A DNA stretch of 64,000 nucleotides from Burkholderiaceae bacterium (GTDB lineage: Bacteria; Pseudomonadota; Gammaproteobacteria; Burkholderiales; Burkholderiaceae_B), in NCBI GenBank assembly GCA_017983955.1, contig JAGOAJ010000003.1:62001-126000 (forward strand), written 5' to 3'. Position 1 is the stretch's first letter. Each line of letters starts with the position of its first letter. This document shows positions 53,421 to 62,223 of this stretch, one piece after another. A program made the translations under genes and the position numbers. The notes beneath the pieces were generated by a model. The model saw nothing but the letters and a program-made list of their open reading frames with translations. It was not told where the DNA came from and ran no database searches.

Positions 53421-54437
53421 ATGAAATTGTTGAAAATGGCAGCAGTGGGCGCTTCGTTGTTTTTCGCTACAGCTAGCGTGTATGCTGGAAACACATTCGA
53501 TGCCGTCAAAAGTAAAGGTTTCGTGCAATGCGGGGTCCACGTGGGTAACCCTGGTTTTTCCCTGGCAGACAGCAAAGGCGAATGGAAAGGCTTGGATGTG
53601 GACTTATGCCAGGCGATTGCTGTGGCAATGTTTAGTGATGCCTCCAAGTTCAAGTTGACCCCGTTGACCAGTCAGCAGCGATTTACGGCATTGCAGTCGG
53701 GTGAAATTGACGTCTTGACGCGTAACTCGACGGCAACGCTTTCACGCGATACCGCACTGGGCCTGGTTAGTACAGGCATCAACTATTACGACAGCCAAGG
53801 CATAATGGTGAAGAAGGAACTAGGCGTGACAAACGCCAAGGAACTTAGCGGCGCGGCTGTGTGCGTGCAGCCTGGCACGACAACTGAATTGAATCTGGCA
53901 GACTGGTTTCGCGCGCACAAGCTGGAATATAAGCCTGTCGTGATCAATAGTCCCGAAGAGGCGATGCGGTCCTTCATTGCAGGCCGCTGTGATGCGTTCA
54001 CCAGCGACAAGTCGCAATTGGCGACCATGCGAGCAAGCTCAAGCACGCCTGATACGTTCGAGATCCTGCCAGACGATTTCTCCAAAGAGCCGCTAGGACC
54101 CATGGTTCGCAAAGGCGATGAAGAATGGTTCTCGGTCGTTCGTTGGACGTTTAACGCCATGCTCGAAGCCGAGGAGTTCGGCATTACATCCAAAAACGTG
54201 GATGAAATGCTAAAAAGCAACAACCCCAACGTACAGAGGATACTGGGTGTCACTGGCGAACTGGGTACGGACTTGAAGGTCGACAACAAGTGGGTCTATA
54301 ACATCATCAAGCAAGTAGGTAATTACGGCGAAAGTTTTGAACGCACGCTGGGTATGGACAGCCCTATGCAACTGCCACGTGGCTTGAATGCCCAGTGGAA
54401 TGATGGTGGCTTGATGTACGGATGGCCACTGCGCTAG
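53421..54437 (+). CDS. Amino-acid ABC transporter solute-binding protein
   Basis: This is a 338-residue periplasmic binding protein of the AapJ/GltI-like general amino-acid group. A signal peptide (MKLLKMAAVGASLFFATASVYA, cleavage before GNTF) precedes the family 3 domain: DAVKSKGFVQCGVHVGNPGF, WKGLDVDLCQAIAVAM, LTSQQRFTALQSGEIDVL, AAVCVQPGTTTELNLADW and RCDAFTSDKSQLAT. No permease or ATPase gene follows, so it must share a transporter encoded elsewhere or be an orphan receptor. It is probably the last gene of the regulated cluster and is followed by a strong terminator (54502-54540). Confidence 0.93.
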   Translation: MKLLKMAAVGASLFFATASVYAGNTFDAVKSKGFVQCGVHVGNPGFSLADSKGEWKGLDVDLCQAIAVAMFSDASKFKLTPLTSQQRFTALQSGEIDVLTRNSTATLSRDTALGLVSTGINYYDSQGIMVKKELGVTNAKELSGAAVCVQPGTTTELNLADWFRAHKLEYKPVVINSPEEAMRSFIAGRCDAFTSDKSQLATMRASSSTPDTFEILPDDFSKEPLGPMVRKGDEEWFSVVRWTFNAMLEAEEFGITSKNVDEMLKSNNPNVQRILGVTGELGTDLKVDNKWVYNIIKQVGNYGESFERTLGMDSPMQLPRGLNAQWNDGGLMYGWPLR

Positions 54438-54501
54438 GCAACTTTCCACGCTAGGAGCTTTCGCTAAGGATACCAATGTGTTCTATGGCGGCGGAGTCTA
54501 C

Positions 54502-54540
54502 GGCCTGAACAGTTTCTTACTGTCCAGGCCTTATTTTTTG
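54502..54540 (+). terminator. Intrinsic terminator of the catabolic cluster
   Basis: The stem ggcctgaacagt (54502-54513) pairs with actgtccaggcc (54519-54530) with one mismatch around a five-base loop, followed by ttattttttg. It closes the cluster that begins at 50417. Confidence 0.85.
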
Positions 54541-54647
54541 ATTTTTGGTCGTGTCGCGCCGTGAGCTTTGGGCCTGGACTACTTAAACGAAAATGCAGGA
54601 TAAAGATGTGATAATCTGATCTCAACAATAAATCACGGGGACGAAAG

Positions 54648-55691
54648 ATGGGTGGATCAAGAAGCTTAAAGAACGGTTTTCTCAGTTCGGTGTTAGCCCT
54701 GTTTGCTTCAGGGGCAGCGCATGCTCAAGGTAGCATAACGGTGACAACTTTCACTGGTCCGTGGGAAATAGCAGAAAGGGAGTGTTTTATAGATCCGTTT
54801 GTTAAGCAGACCGGTGCCAAGGTGATTATAGAGCCAGGTGTTTCATCGGTGACCCTTATGAAACTGCGCCAAGGGAAAGGTTCAGCAGGTGTGGATGTTG
54901 CCTGGATGAATGGAGGTGACTCGGAGCGCGCCTGGGATGAAGGGCTGCTGGACCCGATTGATCCAACCAAAATGTCGAATATTAAAAACCTCTCGGATCG
55001 AGCGGTATACAAAATAGGCGAACAGATCTATGCGCTGAGTACCGGATATTTCGCACTCACATTACTGTATAACACCGAGCTTATCGATGTCCCTCCAGAC
55101 TCCTGGTGGTCATTGTGGGATAGTAAGTACGCCGGTAAAGTATTTTCCCTAGGACCTGCTGGCAGCCTGTTTACACCCATGATGATGCATTTGAATGGTG
55201 TGCTTGGGGGCAGCAACAGTGACTTTAGCCCCATCGTAGATAAATTTTCGACCTTGAAGGCGGCCATATATTATTCATCCTCGGGATCGTTGCAACCAGC
55301 GATACAGTCCGGCGAGGTGGTTCTTGGTGCATATTATAGTAATACCGCCTGGACCCTTATTGACGAGGGGGTACCTGTGGCTGTCGCCAATCCAAAGGAA
55401 GGTCTACCTGCCGCCGATCAGCGCTTGCATTTGGTGAAAAATAGTCCCAACAAGGTACTGGCTGAACAATTTATTGATTATTCGTTAAGTGAAACCGCTT
55501 TAAATTGCATTGCTGAAAAAATGTACGTCGGGCCTCCGTTAATTACGCCAACCTTAAGTGCCCGTGCTAAGGAACGCATGCCTTGGGGGCTTAATGGCAG
55601 TATTGAGGACTTATATATTCCGGATTGGAATGAAGTCAACTCCATACGTCAATCTGTCACCAACCTTTGGAATCGTCGCGTGGTTCAGTAA
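54648..55691 (+). CDS. Extracellular solute-binding protein (PotD-like)
   Basis: This 347-residue periplasmic binding protein is of the spermidine/putrescine/iron-type family 1. A signal peptide ends at AHA before QGSITVTT. Family features are ECFIDPFVKQTGAKVIIEPG, MNGGDSERAWDEGLLDPID, ALSTGYFALTLLYNTELIDV, WWSLWDSKYAGKVF and EQFIDYSLSETALNCIAEK. It has no transporter partners in the window and is separated from the previous binding protein by a terminator, so it is a second orphan binding protein. The ligand is not predictable. Confidence 0.9.
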   Translation: MGGSRSLKNGFLSSVLALFASGAAHAQGSITVTTFTGPWEIAERECFIDPFVKQTGAKVIIEPGVSSVTLMKLRQGKGSAGVDVAWMNGGDSERAWDEGLLDPIDPTKMSNIKNLSDRAVYKIGEQIYALSTGYFALTLLYNTELIDVPPDSWWSLWDSKYAGKVFSLGPAGSLFTPMMMHLNGVLGGSNSDFSPIVDKFSTLKAAIYYSSSGSLQPAIQSGEVVLGAYYSNTAWTLIDEGVPVAVANPKEGLPAADQRLHLVKNSPNKVLAEQFIDYSLSETALNCIAEKMYVGPPLITPTLSARAKERMPWGLNGSIEDLYIPDWNEVNSIRQSVTNLWNRRVVQ

Positions 55692-55781
55692 CATTGCCTA
55701 GTCGGCTGCTTACGACTCGAGTCGGCAGCTGCTTGCAGTTTGTCGACTGTGTTCGCGAGTATTGTTTTACTGGAGCTGAAT

Positions 55782-56432
55782 ATGACTACTAGGATCAAGA
55801 TCGATTTTGTCTCTGATGTATCCTGTCCGTGGTGCGCCGTGGGCCTTAGTTCGCTGGAAGTTGCGCTAGCCCGGCTAACTGGCAAGGTCCAGGCCGAGAT
55901 TCATTTCCAGCCCTTTGAGTTGAACCCGGATATGCCGCCCGAAGGGCAGGACACGGTCGAACGACTTGCCCGTAAGTATGGAATGACGCCGGAACAGGTA
56001 CGCAGCAATGGCGAGGCCATCACGGTACGAGGCCGCGAGGTCGGCTTCACATTCAATATGGACAAACGAACCTATACATACAACACCTTCGACGCGCATC
56101 GACTCCTGCACTGGGCCGACCTGGAAGGGCATCAACTAAAGCTAAAGCATGCGCTGTTGAAAGCATATTTCACCGACGGCGAAAATCCCAGCGCACACGA
56201 TGTTCTAATCAGGCTGTGCAGCGAGTCGGGACTTGATGCCGAACGCGCACGCAAAATTCTGGAATCCGATGAATACGCCGCAGATGTCCGCGAGCGCGAG
56301 CGTTTCTATGCAGAGCAGGGGATCAATTCTGTACCAGCCATTATTATTAATGATAAGCATCTTATCCAAGGCGGACAAACGCCTGACGTATTCGAACAGG
56401 CACTGCGCCAGGTCTCAGGTATTGGGGCTTAG
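55782..56432 (+). CDS. FrnE-like DsbA-family oxidoreductase
   Basis: This 216-residue thioredoxin-fold protein has the active site C15-P-W-C18 in VSDVSCPWCAVG and the FrnE/DsbA insertion (FQPFELNPDMPPEGQDTV; THYN-type TYNTFDAHRLLHWADLEG). There is no signal peptide, so it works in the cytosol; FrnE-like proteins act as disulfide isomerases or in stress response. ATG 55782 has GGAG seven bases upstream and gives the usual N terminus. It precedes a TlpA-type membrane thioredoxin by six bases, suggesting a thiol-redox operon. Confidence 0.92.
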   Translation: MTTRIKIDFVSDVSCPWCAVGLSSLEVALARLTGKVQAEIHFQPFELNPDMPPEGQDTVERLARKYGMTPEQVRSNGEAITVRGREVGFTFNMDKRTYTYNTFDAHRLLHWADLEGHQLKLKHALLKAYFTDGENPSAHDVLIRLCSESGLDAERARKILESDEYAADVRERERFYAEQGINSVPAIIINDKHLIQGGQTPDVFEQALRQVSGIGA

Positions 56433-56438
56433 TAATTA

Positions 56439-57242
56439 ATGGGTATGCTGTCAGTCGGGCCTTTGGCCATTCCGCATGGAGTTTTTGCTGGTCTACTGGC
56501 ATTTTTAACGTTCACGATACTGGTGTCCTTTGCTGCGCGTCGTATCGATCAAAAGCTGGAACGTTGGTCGACCATTGCCTTGGTAGCCGGAGCGGTTGTA
56601 GCCAGGGCCGTCTACGTGGCACTTCATTGGGCTACATTTTCGAACGATCCGCTGCGTGCGCTCATGTTGTGGCAGGGCGGGTTCGAATGGTTTTCGGGAG
56701 CTGCAACTGCGATTGTTTCCGCCTTGCTTCTGATTCGCTCGTGGCGCAGCCGCGGGGTGGCGATGGCGATTCTGGCTATAAGTGCACTTGTGTGGGTAGC
56801 TACGGTAGCCATACTTAACGACACAAATAGCGCAGTACCGCTACCTGATATCACTGTAAGTAGCTCAGCTGGCACAGATATTAAGCTGCGCAGTTATGCT
56901 ACTGGTCCTGTTGTCGTGAACTTGTGGGCCACATGGTGCCCGCCCTGCAGGCGTGAGCTACCCGCGATGGTAGCCCAGGCAGCCGCAAGCCCAAGTGTGC
57001 CATTCCTTTTTGTGAATCAGGCAGAAGACCCGGCCACCGTACAGGCTTTCTTAAAGCAGCAAGGACTCACTCTAGAGCATGTCCTGTTCGATACAGGTTC
57101 TAAACTGGCTCGCGAATTACATACCGTGGGGATACCAATAACTTTCTTCTTTTATGACGGAATGATGGTGGATCTGTATGCCGGTGAAATATCCCCTGAA
57201 GCCTTGCGGCAGAAGACAAAAGCACTTATTAACGCTAGATAA
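56439..57242 (+). CDS. Membrane protein with TlpA-type thioredoxin domain
   Basis: This 267-residue protein joins about 130 residues with four membrane helices (GVFAGLLAFLTFTILVSFAA; RWSTIALVAGAVVARAVYVA; VAMAILAISALVWVATVAIL) to a periplasmic TlpA-like thioredoxin domain. The active site is W166-C167-P-P-C170 in NLWATWCPPCRRELPAM, with the cis-Pro loop VGIPITFFF. The membrane part resembles the Lgt (prolipoprotein diacylglyceryl transferase) helices, a fusion I have seen in other proteobacteria, but I do not claim transferase activity. Such proteins supply electrons for cytochrome c assembly or repair. A dihaem cytochrome c follows in the same direction. Confidence 0.85.
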   Translation: MGMLSVGPLAIPHGVFAGLLAFLTFTILVSFAARRIDQKLERWSTIALVAGAVVARAVYVALHWATFSNDPLRALMLWQGGFEWFSGAATAIVSALLLIRSWRSRGVAMAILAISALVWVATVAILNDTNSAVPLPDITVSSSAGTDIKLRSYATGPVVVNLWATWCPPCRRELPAMVAQAAASPSVPFLFVNQAEDPATVQAFLKQQGLTLEHVLFDTGSKLARELHTVGIPITFFFYDGMMVDLYAGEISPEALRQKTKALINAR

Positions 57243-57314
57243 GTAGCGATATAAAGGCGGGTTGGCACGTATACTGTGTCAATGGCGCTGATCCGCTCAA
57301 AACAGGGGAAGGAC

Positions 57315-58181
57315 ATGCTGAATATTTCATGCTTGGCCACATTTTGTTTAGTTGCAGCCACCACCGGAGTAGCGCAAGGGCAGGACAGCGAAGAACTACT
57401 TGCGCGCGGCAAATACCTGGCCAATGGGCCTGTGGCTTGTGCCAACTGCCATATGCCGCGTGGCGATCACGGCCAGCCTTTATACGACAAGGGTCTTTCG
57501 GGCGGGATGCGTATTGATGATCCCATGTTTATTGCCTATGCGCCCAATATCACCCCTGACGACAAAACCGGGATAGGGCTGTGGACGGATGCACAACTGG
57601 CCAAAGCCATACGCGAGGGCGTCCGGCCCGACGGCAGCATCATAGGGCCCCCCATGCCAATTTCGTTTTATCGGAATTTGTCTGACTCTGACTTGGCCGC
57701 CATTATTGCGTACATCAAAGTGCAGCCGGCCGTTGAACATATGGTGGAAAAGTCGGTTTATAAAATACCGCTGCCGCCCAGCTATGGACCGCCAGTCCAT
57801 GGGGTTAACACCCCATTATCAACCGACACCTTGGTATACGGGCAGTATCTGGCTGACATTTCCCACTGCATGGACTGCCACACGCCACGCAACAGCAAAG
57901 GCATGTTAGAACATGCCTACGAGGGGGCCGGCGGGCAGGTATTTAGCGGCCCATGGGGAGAAAGCGTAGCGCGTAATCTTACCCAAGATAAAACGGGTTT
58001 GAAAAACTGGAGCAACGCTCAGATCATTAATGCCATTCGGCATGGTGTCGACCGCGACGGCGTGCACTACCACCCGCCCATGGCCTTTGACTGGTATGAA
58101 AATATTAACGACACTGACATGGCTGCGCTGCTTGCCTATTTGCACTCCCTACCGCCGCAACCATTTGGCGGCAAGAAATAA
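57315..58181 (+). CDS. Dihaem cytochrome c
   Basis: This is a 288-residue secreted cytochrome with a signal peptide (CLATFCLVAATTGVAQG) and two haem-binding sites, C42-A-N-C45-H46 and C185-M-D-C188-H189, each followed by a class I cytochrome c fold (YAPNITPDDKTGIGLWTDAQ; NLTQDKTGLKNWSNAQI). Met ligands are likely in GPPMPISFYRNLSD and HPPMAFDWYENI. This double fold is the type that serves as the cytochrome subunit of membrane dehydrogenases such as gluconate or alcohol dehydrogenase, but no dehydrogenase is adjacent. GGGGAAGGAC precedes ATG 57315. Confidence 0.9.
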   Translation: MLNISCLATFCLVAATTGVAQGQDSEELLARGKYLANGPVACANCHMPRGDHGQPLYDKGLSGGMRIDDPMFIAYAPNITPDDKTGIGLWTDAQLAKAIREGVRPDGSIIGPPMPISFYRNLSDSDLAAIIAYIKVQPAVEHMVEKSVYKIPLPPSYGPPVHGVNTPLSTDTLVYGQYLADISHCMDCHTPRNSKGMLEHAYEGAGGQVFSGPWGESVARNLTQDKTGLKNWSNAQIINAIRHGVDRDGVHYHPPMAFDWYENINDTDMAALLAYLHSLPPQPFGGKK

Positions 58182-58315
58182 TTAACATATAATCGAATTT
58201 AGGCAAATTGCTTTTGTTTTAATTGTTTTTATGCGCCTGTAATCGATTAAGGTGCTCGAGCCGTCGTCCCGTACCGCTTTTATATACGCGAAAACAATCA
58301 GTTCAGGACTCCTCC

Positions 58316-59908
58316 ATGAGCAACCTCCCCGCCGATCCAATTGGCGCTTCTTGGCTGGCCCTAACGTTTGGGGTTATGCCTCTGGGCCGCTTTCCTGTGC
58401 TTAGCCGGGTGGGTGGACGCCGCGCCACAGAGGTCAACGACGGATTCCGGCTGGAAACCTACCTGCAGATCATGCGGCCAGATTCAGAACCGGCCGCGCA
58501 TTTGCAGTTCCATCTGCGCCACGAAGTGCCACAGATGGAGTTTCTGGCGCGACTGTTTGCACAGAGCGGCCCCGCCTTCGTTCAAGCATGGGTGGATACT
58601 GAACCAACCGGCCAGTATTCCCGTAGGGCAGCGTTTTTATACGAATGGCTGACCGGTGACCTGTTACAGGTGCCACAGCGGCTGGGTGGCAACTATGTCG
58701 ATGCAATGGATGGCTCCAAATTGGTGGTTGCTTCCGCTGATCGGGTGGTAAAGGTACAGCGTTGGCGGGTGAATGACAACCTGCCTGGTACACGGCATTT
58801 TTGCCCCTCGGTGGTGAAGACAGAAGCAGTCACACAGGCCTCGAACTTGGATGTACCTAGCCTATTTGGCAAGCTGACCGCCGAGTTCGGCGAGGATCTG
58901 TTGCTGCGCGCTGCGGTATGGATGACCTTGCGAGAGAGTAAAGCCAGCTTTGCCATTGAAGGCGAGGCGGACCAGGCGAATCGTGTCCAGCGATTTGCAG
59001 ACGTGATGGCTAGGCGAACCGGGCAAGGCGAACCACCCTTGAACGATACCGCACTTGCCGAGTTGCAGCATGAGATCCTGGGTGGAAGAACCACGATCAT
59101 GAATTTTGGGATGCGACAATCTCCGGCGTTTGTCGGCGAGATGGTGCGCTACCAGGAAATTGTTCACTATGTAGCGCCGGCGGCAGCGGACGTTGCGGCA
59201 ATGCTAGAAGGACTAGGGGTGTTCCTTGAAAGAACACAGGGGCAGTCGCCGGTGATGCGTAGCGCCGTAGCGGCTTTCGGCTTTGTCTACATCCACCCGT
59301 TGGCTGACGGGAATGGCCGTGTACATCGGTTCCTGATCAATGATGTGCTGCGCCGTGATGGCGTGATTCCAGACCCAGTGATTTTGCCGGTGTCTGCTGT
59401 TATCACGGATGATGTGGTCGAGCGGCGTGGCTACGATAGCGTACTGGATCAGGTGTCTAAGCCTTTGATGCAGGCGGTGCGTGAGCACGTCACATTCGAG
59501 CCTATGCAGACCACTTATCCGGATGGCATAGTATCGAACTTCGCGTTTAGTGGTGTTGATCAGGCCAGACCACTGTGGCGCTATCCAGATTTGGGACCGC
59601 ATGTGATCTTTCTTTCCAAGGTTATTGGCCGCACCCTTACCGAACAGATGCGCAATGAGTCTCGCTACCTGCGCAGCCACGCCCTGGCGCGCGCGGCCCT
59701 GAAGGAAATTATCGAGATGCCTGATCATCAGGCAGATCGGCTGCTGCGATCAATCGAACAGAACCGGGGCGAACTCAGTAATGCGCTTGCAAAGGAAATG
59801 CCTGTGCTGCTGGAACCAAAGGTTTGGGCGGCCATCGTCGAAGCCGTGTCGCAGGCTTTATACGAAGGCGCGCCTGCCGATGGTACCGTCACCGAACGTT
59901 TAAATTAA
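58316..59908 (+). CDS. Fic-domain protein, class II (self-inhibited)
   Basis: This 530-residue Fic-family protein has the catalytic motif H327-P-L-A-D-G-N-G-R (HPxxDGNGR), which transfers AMP or another nucleotide monophosphate to target hydroxyls. The inhibitory (S/T)xxxE(G/N) motif is at S211-F-A-I-E215-G216, upstream of the Fic fold, so it is class II, regulated within the same chain. About 200 residues precede it (beginning MSNLPADPIGASWLAL), and about 180 follow. It has no adjacent antitoxin gene, as expected of this class. ATG 58316 is chosen; a TTG or ATG further upstream gives a Cys-rich, unlikely start. The AT-rich, low-GC lead-in suggests it was acquired. Confidence 0.9.
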   Translation: MSNLPADPIGASWLALTFGVMPLGRFPVLSRVGGRRATEVNDGFRLETYLQIMRPDSEPAAHLQFHLRHEVPQMEFLARLFAQSGPAFVQAWVDTEPTGQYSRRAAFLYEWLTGDLLQVPQRLGGNYVDAMDGSKLVVASADRVVKVQRWRVNDNLPGTRHFCPSVVKTEAVTQASNLDVPSLFGKLTAEFGEDLLLRAAVWMTLRESKASFAIEGEADQANRVQRFADVMARRTGQGEPPLNDTALAELQHEILGGRTTIMNFGMRQSPAFVGEMVRYQEIVHYVAPAAADVAAMLEGLGVFLERTQGQSPVMRSAVAAFGFVYIHPLADGNGRVHRFLINDVLRRDGVIPDPVILPVSAVITDDVVERRGYDSVLDQVSKPLMQAVREHVTFEPMQTTYPDGIVSNFAFSGVDQARPLWRYPDLGPHVIFLSKVIGRTLTEQMRNESRYLRSHALARAALKEIIEMPDHQADRLLRSIEQNRGELSNALAKEMPVLLEPKVWAAIVEAVSQALYEGAPADGTVTERLN

Positions 59909-59964
59909 GTATACATAGAAGGAACTGGCAGTTGATGCCAAGAAAATGGTGGTGTTTATTATTT

Positions 59965-60681
59965 TTACTCCGATGTGCTTAGCGCCCAGAATGCTTGATG
60001 AATAGACGGTTCAGCATTAAGCAGGGCGATTAGGCGATCCATGTCCTCGCCGCTTATTGATGTTGCCATAAGCGTCGCCTCGATTTCAATTTCCTCGTCG
60101 CCAAAGGGGGTGATATCCAGTTCAGCCAGGGGATAGTTTGCCAGCTCCAAAGTTTTCTCTAGTGCTGCCATGGCGCTTTGGCGTTGATGACTGGGTGTAA
60201 TGATATGGATAGTATTTGTGATCTCACTGGATTCACTATTTACAGGCAAGCGATTTATGTAATTGACAAGCGGGCGCAGCAATGTGTTTGCTGCTAAGAC
60301 AAAGAACGTCCCCAGGGCCGCCTCTATAACCAGCCCCGCCCCGGCACAAGCACCGATGGCGGCCGACCCCCACAGGGTAGCCGCAGTGTTCAATCCACGT
60401 ATGCTGCCTTCTTCACGCATAATGACGCCAGCGCCTAGAAAGCCCACGCCCGAGACCACGTAAGCAATGACCCGAACCGCGCCGTCATGGCCCGCAATAC
60501 GAAAGGCCATATCGACGAAGATCGCTGCGCCAACGGACACCAGGACGTTGGTGCGCAGACCTGCTGTACGTTGACGATACTGTCGCTCGAAACCGATGAT
60601 GGAACCCAATATAAAGGCCGAGGTCAGGCTGATCAAGGTGTCGGCAATTTCAAACAACTGGATGTTGGCGAAGGCTTTCAT
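59965..60681 (-). CDS. mgtC: MgtC/SapB-family membrane protein
   Basis: This 238-residue protein has five predicted membrane helices in its first 145 residues (SLTSAFILGSIIGFERQYRQ; RTNVLVSVGAAIFVDMAF; IAYVVSGVGFLGAGVIMRE) and the MgtC signature RTAGLRTN. A cytosolic ACT-like tail (about 155-238: ITNTIHIITPSHQRQSAMAA) follows. MgtC proteins help cells survive low magnesium, in some by inhibiting the F1Fo ATPase. Its ATG is two bases from the mgtE stop (minus strand), so the two are co-transcribed as mgtE-mgtC, an unusual but logical magnesium operon. Confidence 0.9.
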   Translation of the reverse strand: MKAFANIQLFEIADTLISLTSAFILGSIIGFERQYRQRTAGLRTNVLVSVGAAIFVDMAFRIAGHDGAVRVIAYVVSGVGFLGAGVIMREEGSIRGLNTAATLWGSAAIGACAGAGLVIEAALGTFFVLAANTLLRPLVNYINRLPVNSESSEITNTIHIITPSHQRQSAMAALEKTLELANYPLAELDITPFGDEEIEIEATLMATSISGEDMDRLIALLNAEPSIHQAFWALSTSE

Positions 60682-60683
60682 TC

Positions 60684-62036
60684 TCAGACCGCTTCCGGTA
60701 GTACCAGCATCAGGTTGGCGATATTGAAGTAAATCAGTACTCCTACGCCGTCGCAGATGGACGTGATCAGTGGTGCGCTGGCCGATGCGGGATCAAGCTT
60801 GAATCGCGTTAACAAAAAGGGCAGCAACATGCCGATAACACTGCCCACAATAACGATAAGAACCATAGTGATAGAGACAATCAGTGCCACTTCAGGTCCA
60901 GCTCGGACAAAGCCAATCAAGGAAACGGCAAAGGCCATACTTAAACCTAACAGTAGGGCGACAAGAATTTCTTTGCCTAGCATTTGCACCCAATCTTTGG
61001 CGACGATCTCGCCGGTTGCCAAGGCTCGGACCATCAGCGTGGCGCTTTGCGAGCCAGCATTACCACCACTGTCGACAAGCAGCGGTAGGAAGAACACCAG
61101 GGCGACCATACTTTCGATCAGACTTTCAAAATGGGCAATACCTGCCCCAGAGAAAATATTCCCAAAGACGAGAATGACCAGCCAGCCTACCCGCGTGCGG
61201 TACAACGCGCCTATGCTTGCGTCTTTAAGGGACACGGCAAGACGACCGACCGCGCCCAATCTGAGTTGGTCCTCGGTGCTTTCTTCCTCGGTCACGTCCA
61301 GCGCATCGTCATGCATGACGATGCCCACCATCTGACCTGCTTCGTTGACTACAGGTACGGCAATCAGGTCGTAATGGGCTATTTGGCGTGTTGCTTCAGT
61401 ACGTGGCGCATTAGCCTGGGACTGTATGACTTCTTGCACCATGATATCTTCGACCACTGCGCTTGGCGCGGCAAGTATCAGGTCGCGCAAGGAAATTGCA
61501 CCCACTAGGTGACGGCCCACGTCCAGGACATAAGCCTGGTAAATCGTTTCCTTGTCGGGCGCTTCCAGCCTGATGGTGTCCAGTGCCTGGGCTACTGTCT
61601 GGTCGGCTCGTAGCGTCACGTAAGCGGATGTCATAACGGAACCGACTGTACCTTCGGGATAGCTGGCCAGCAGACGGATATCTTCACGCTCAGCGTGTGC
61701 TATCCCAGGCAGCAAGGCCTGGCGTTCGGATTCGCTAAGTCGCTTATACAAGTCGGCGCGCTCGTCGTGTTCCATTTCCTCGAACAACAAAGCCAAGTCC
61801 TTGCGACTCATCAGGCGTGCCATGTCGGCCTGCATAGCAGGGCGCAAATGCCCGAATACCGAGGCTTTACGATTGGTGCTTAGGGCAGCCAGCAGCTTCC
61901 ATGCTGCGTTTAGCGGTGTTGCATTGAGCAGGTCGGCGACATCTACTGCAGGCACTTCATTGAGTAGTGTCGTGTTTATCGTGTGTGTTATGTCCTGGTG
62001 CAGGGATTGTTGTGTTGCGTTATTCACTGTATGCAT
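60684..62036 (-). CDS. mgtE: MgtE magnesium transporter
   Basis: This is a 450-residue Mg2+ channel. The N-terminal superhelical domain (SVFGHLRPAMQADMARLMSR; ALLFEEMEHDERADLYKRL) and the two CBS domains (VGSVMTSAYVTLRADQTVAQ; VEDIMVQEVIQSQANAPRT) sense cytosolic Mg2+. Five membrane helices follow (GALYRTRVGWLVILVFGNIF; LVDSGGNAGSQSATLMVRAL). The SGGNAGSQ motif is the MgtE pore signature. ATG 62036 is preferred to a GTG 18 bases upstream. It follows a small ORF by 41 bp and overlaps none. Confidence 0.93.
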   Translation of the reverse strand: MHTVNNATQQSLHQDITHTINTTLLNEVPAVDVADLLNATPLNAAWKLLAALSTNRKASVFGHLRPAMQADMARLMSRKDLALLFEEMEHDERADLYKRLSESERQALLPGIAHAEREDIRLLASYPEGTVGSVMTSAYVTLRADQTVAQALDTIRLEAPDKETIYQAYVLDVGRHLVGAISLRDLILAAPSAVVEDIMVQEVIQSQANAPRTEATRQIAHYDLIAVPVVNEAGQMVGIVMHDDALDVTEEESTEDQLRLGAVGRLAVSLKDASIGALYRTRVGWLVILVFGNIFSGAGIAHFESLIESMVALVFFLPLLVDSGGNAGSQSATLMVRALATGEIVAKDWVQMLGKEILVALLLGLSMAFAVSLIGFVRAGPEVALIVSITMVLIVIVGSVIGMLLPFLLTRFKLDPASASAPLITSICDGVGVLIYFNIANLMLVLPEAV

Positions 62037-62077
62037 CCTGTTGCGCCCAAGCACGGACAGGAGCTCCAGCCTTTTTA

Positions 62078-62212
62078 TTAATCAAGCAACTGGGCACTCT
62101 GCCGGCACAAGTCTGGGCTTGGTCGGTTAGAAAAATAGCTAGGGTTAGTGTTGCTCGCTGGCCGCTTCATTAGGCGGGCAGCGAGCGGCATCTCGTTACT
62201 GTCGTTGTTCAT
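62078..62212 (-). CDS. Possible small ORF of 44 codons ahead of mgtE
   Basis: A short frame starts at ATG 62212 with AAAAGGA six bases upstream, follows the ACT-like gene by 11 bp and ends 41 bp before mgtE. It encodes MNNDSNEMPLAARLMKRP then a proline- and serine-containing tail (NPSYFSNRPSPDLCRQ). Proline-containing leader peptides control Mg2+ transporter genes in other bacteria, so a regulatory role is possible. No homologue is known to me and it may not be made. Confidence 0.35.
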   Translation of the reverse strand: MNNDSNEMPLAARLMKRPASNTNPSYFSNRPSPDLCRQSAQLLD

Positions 62213-62223
62213 GATGTTTCCTT

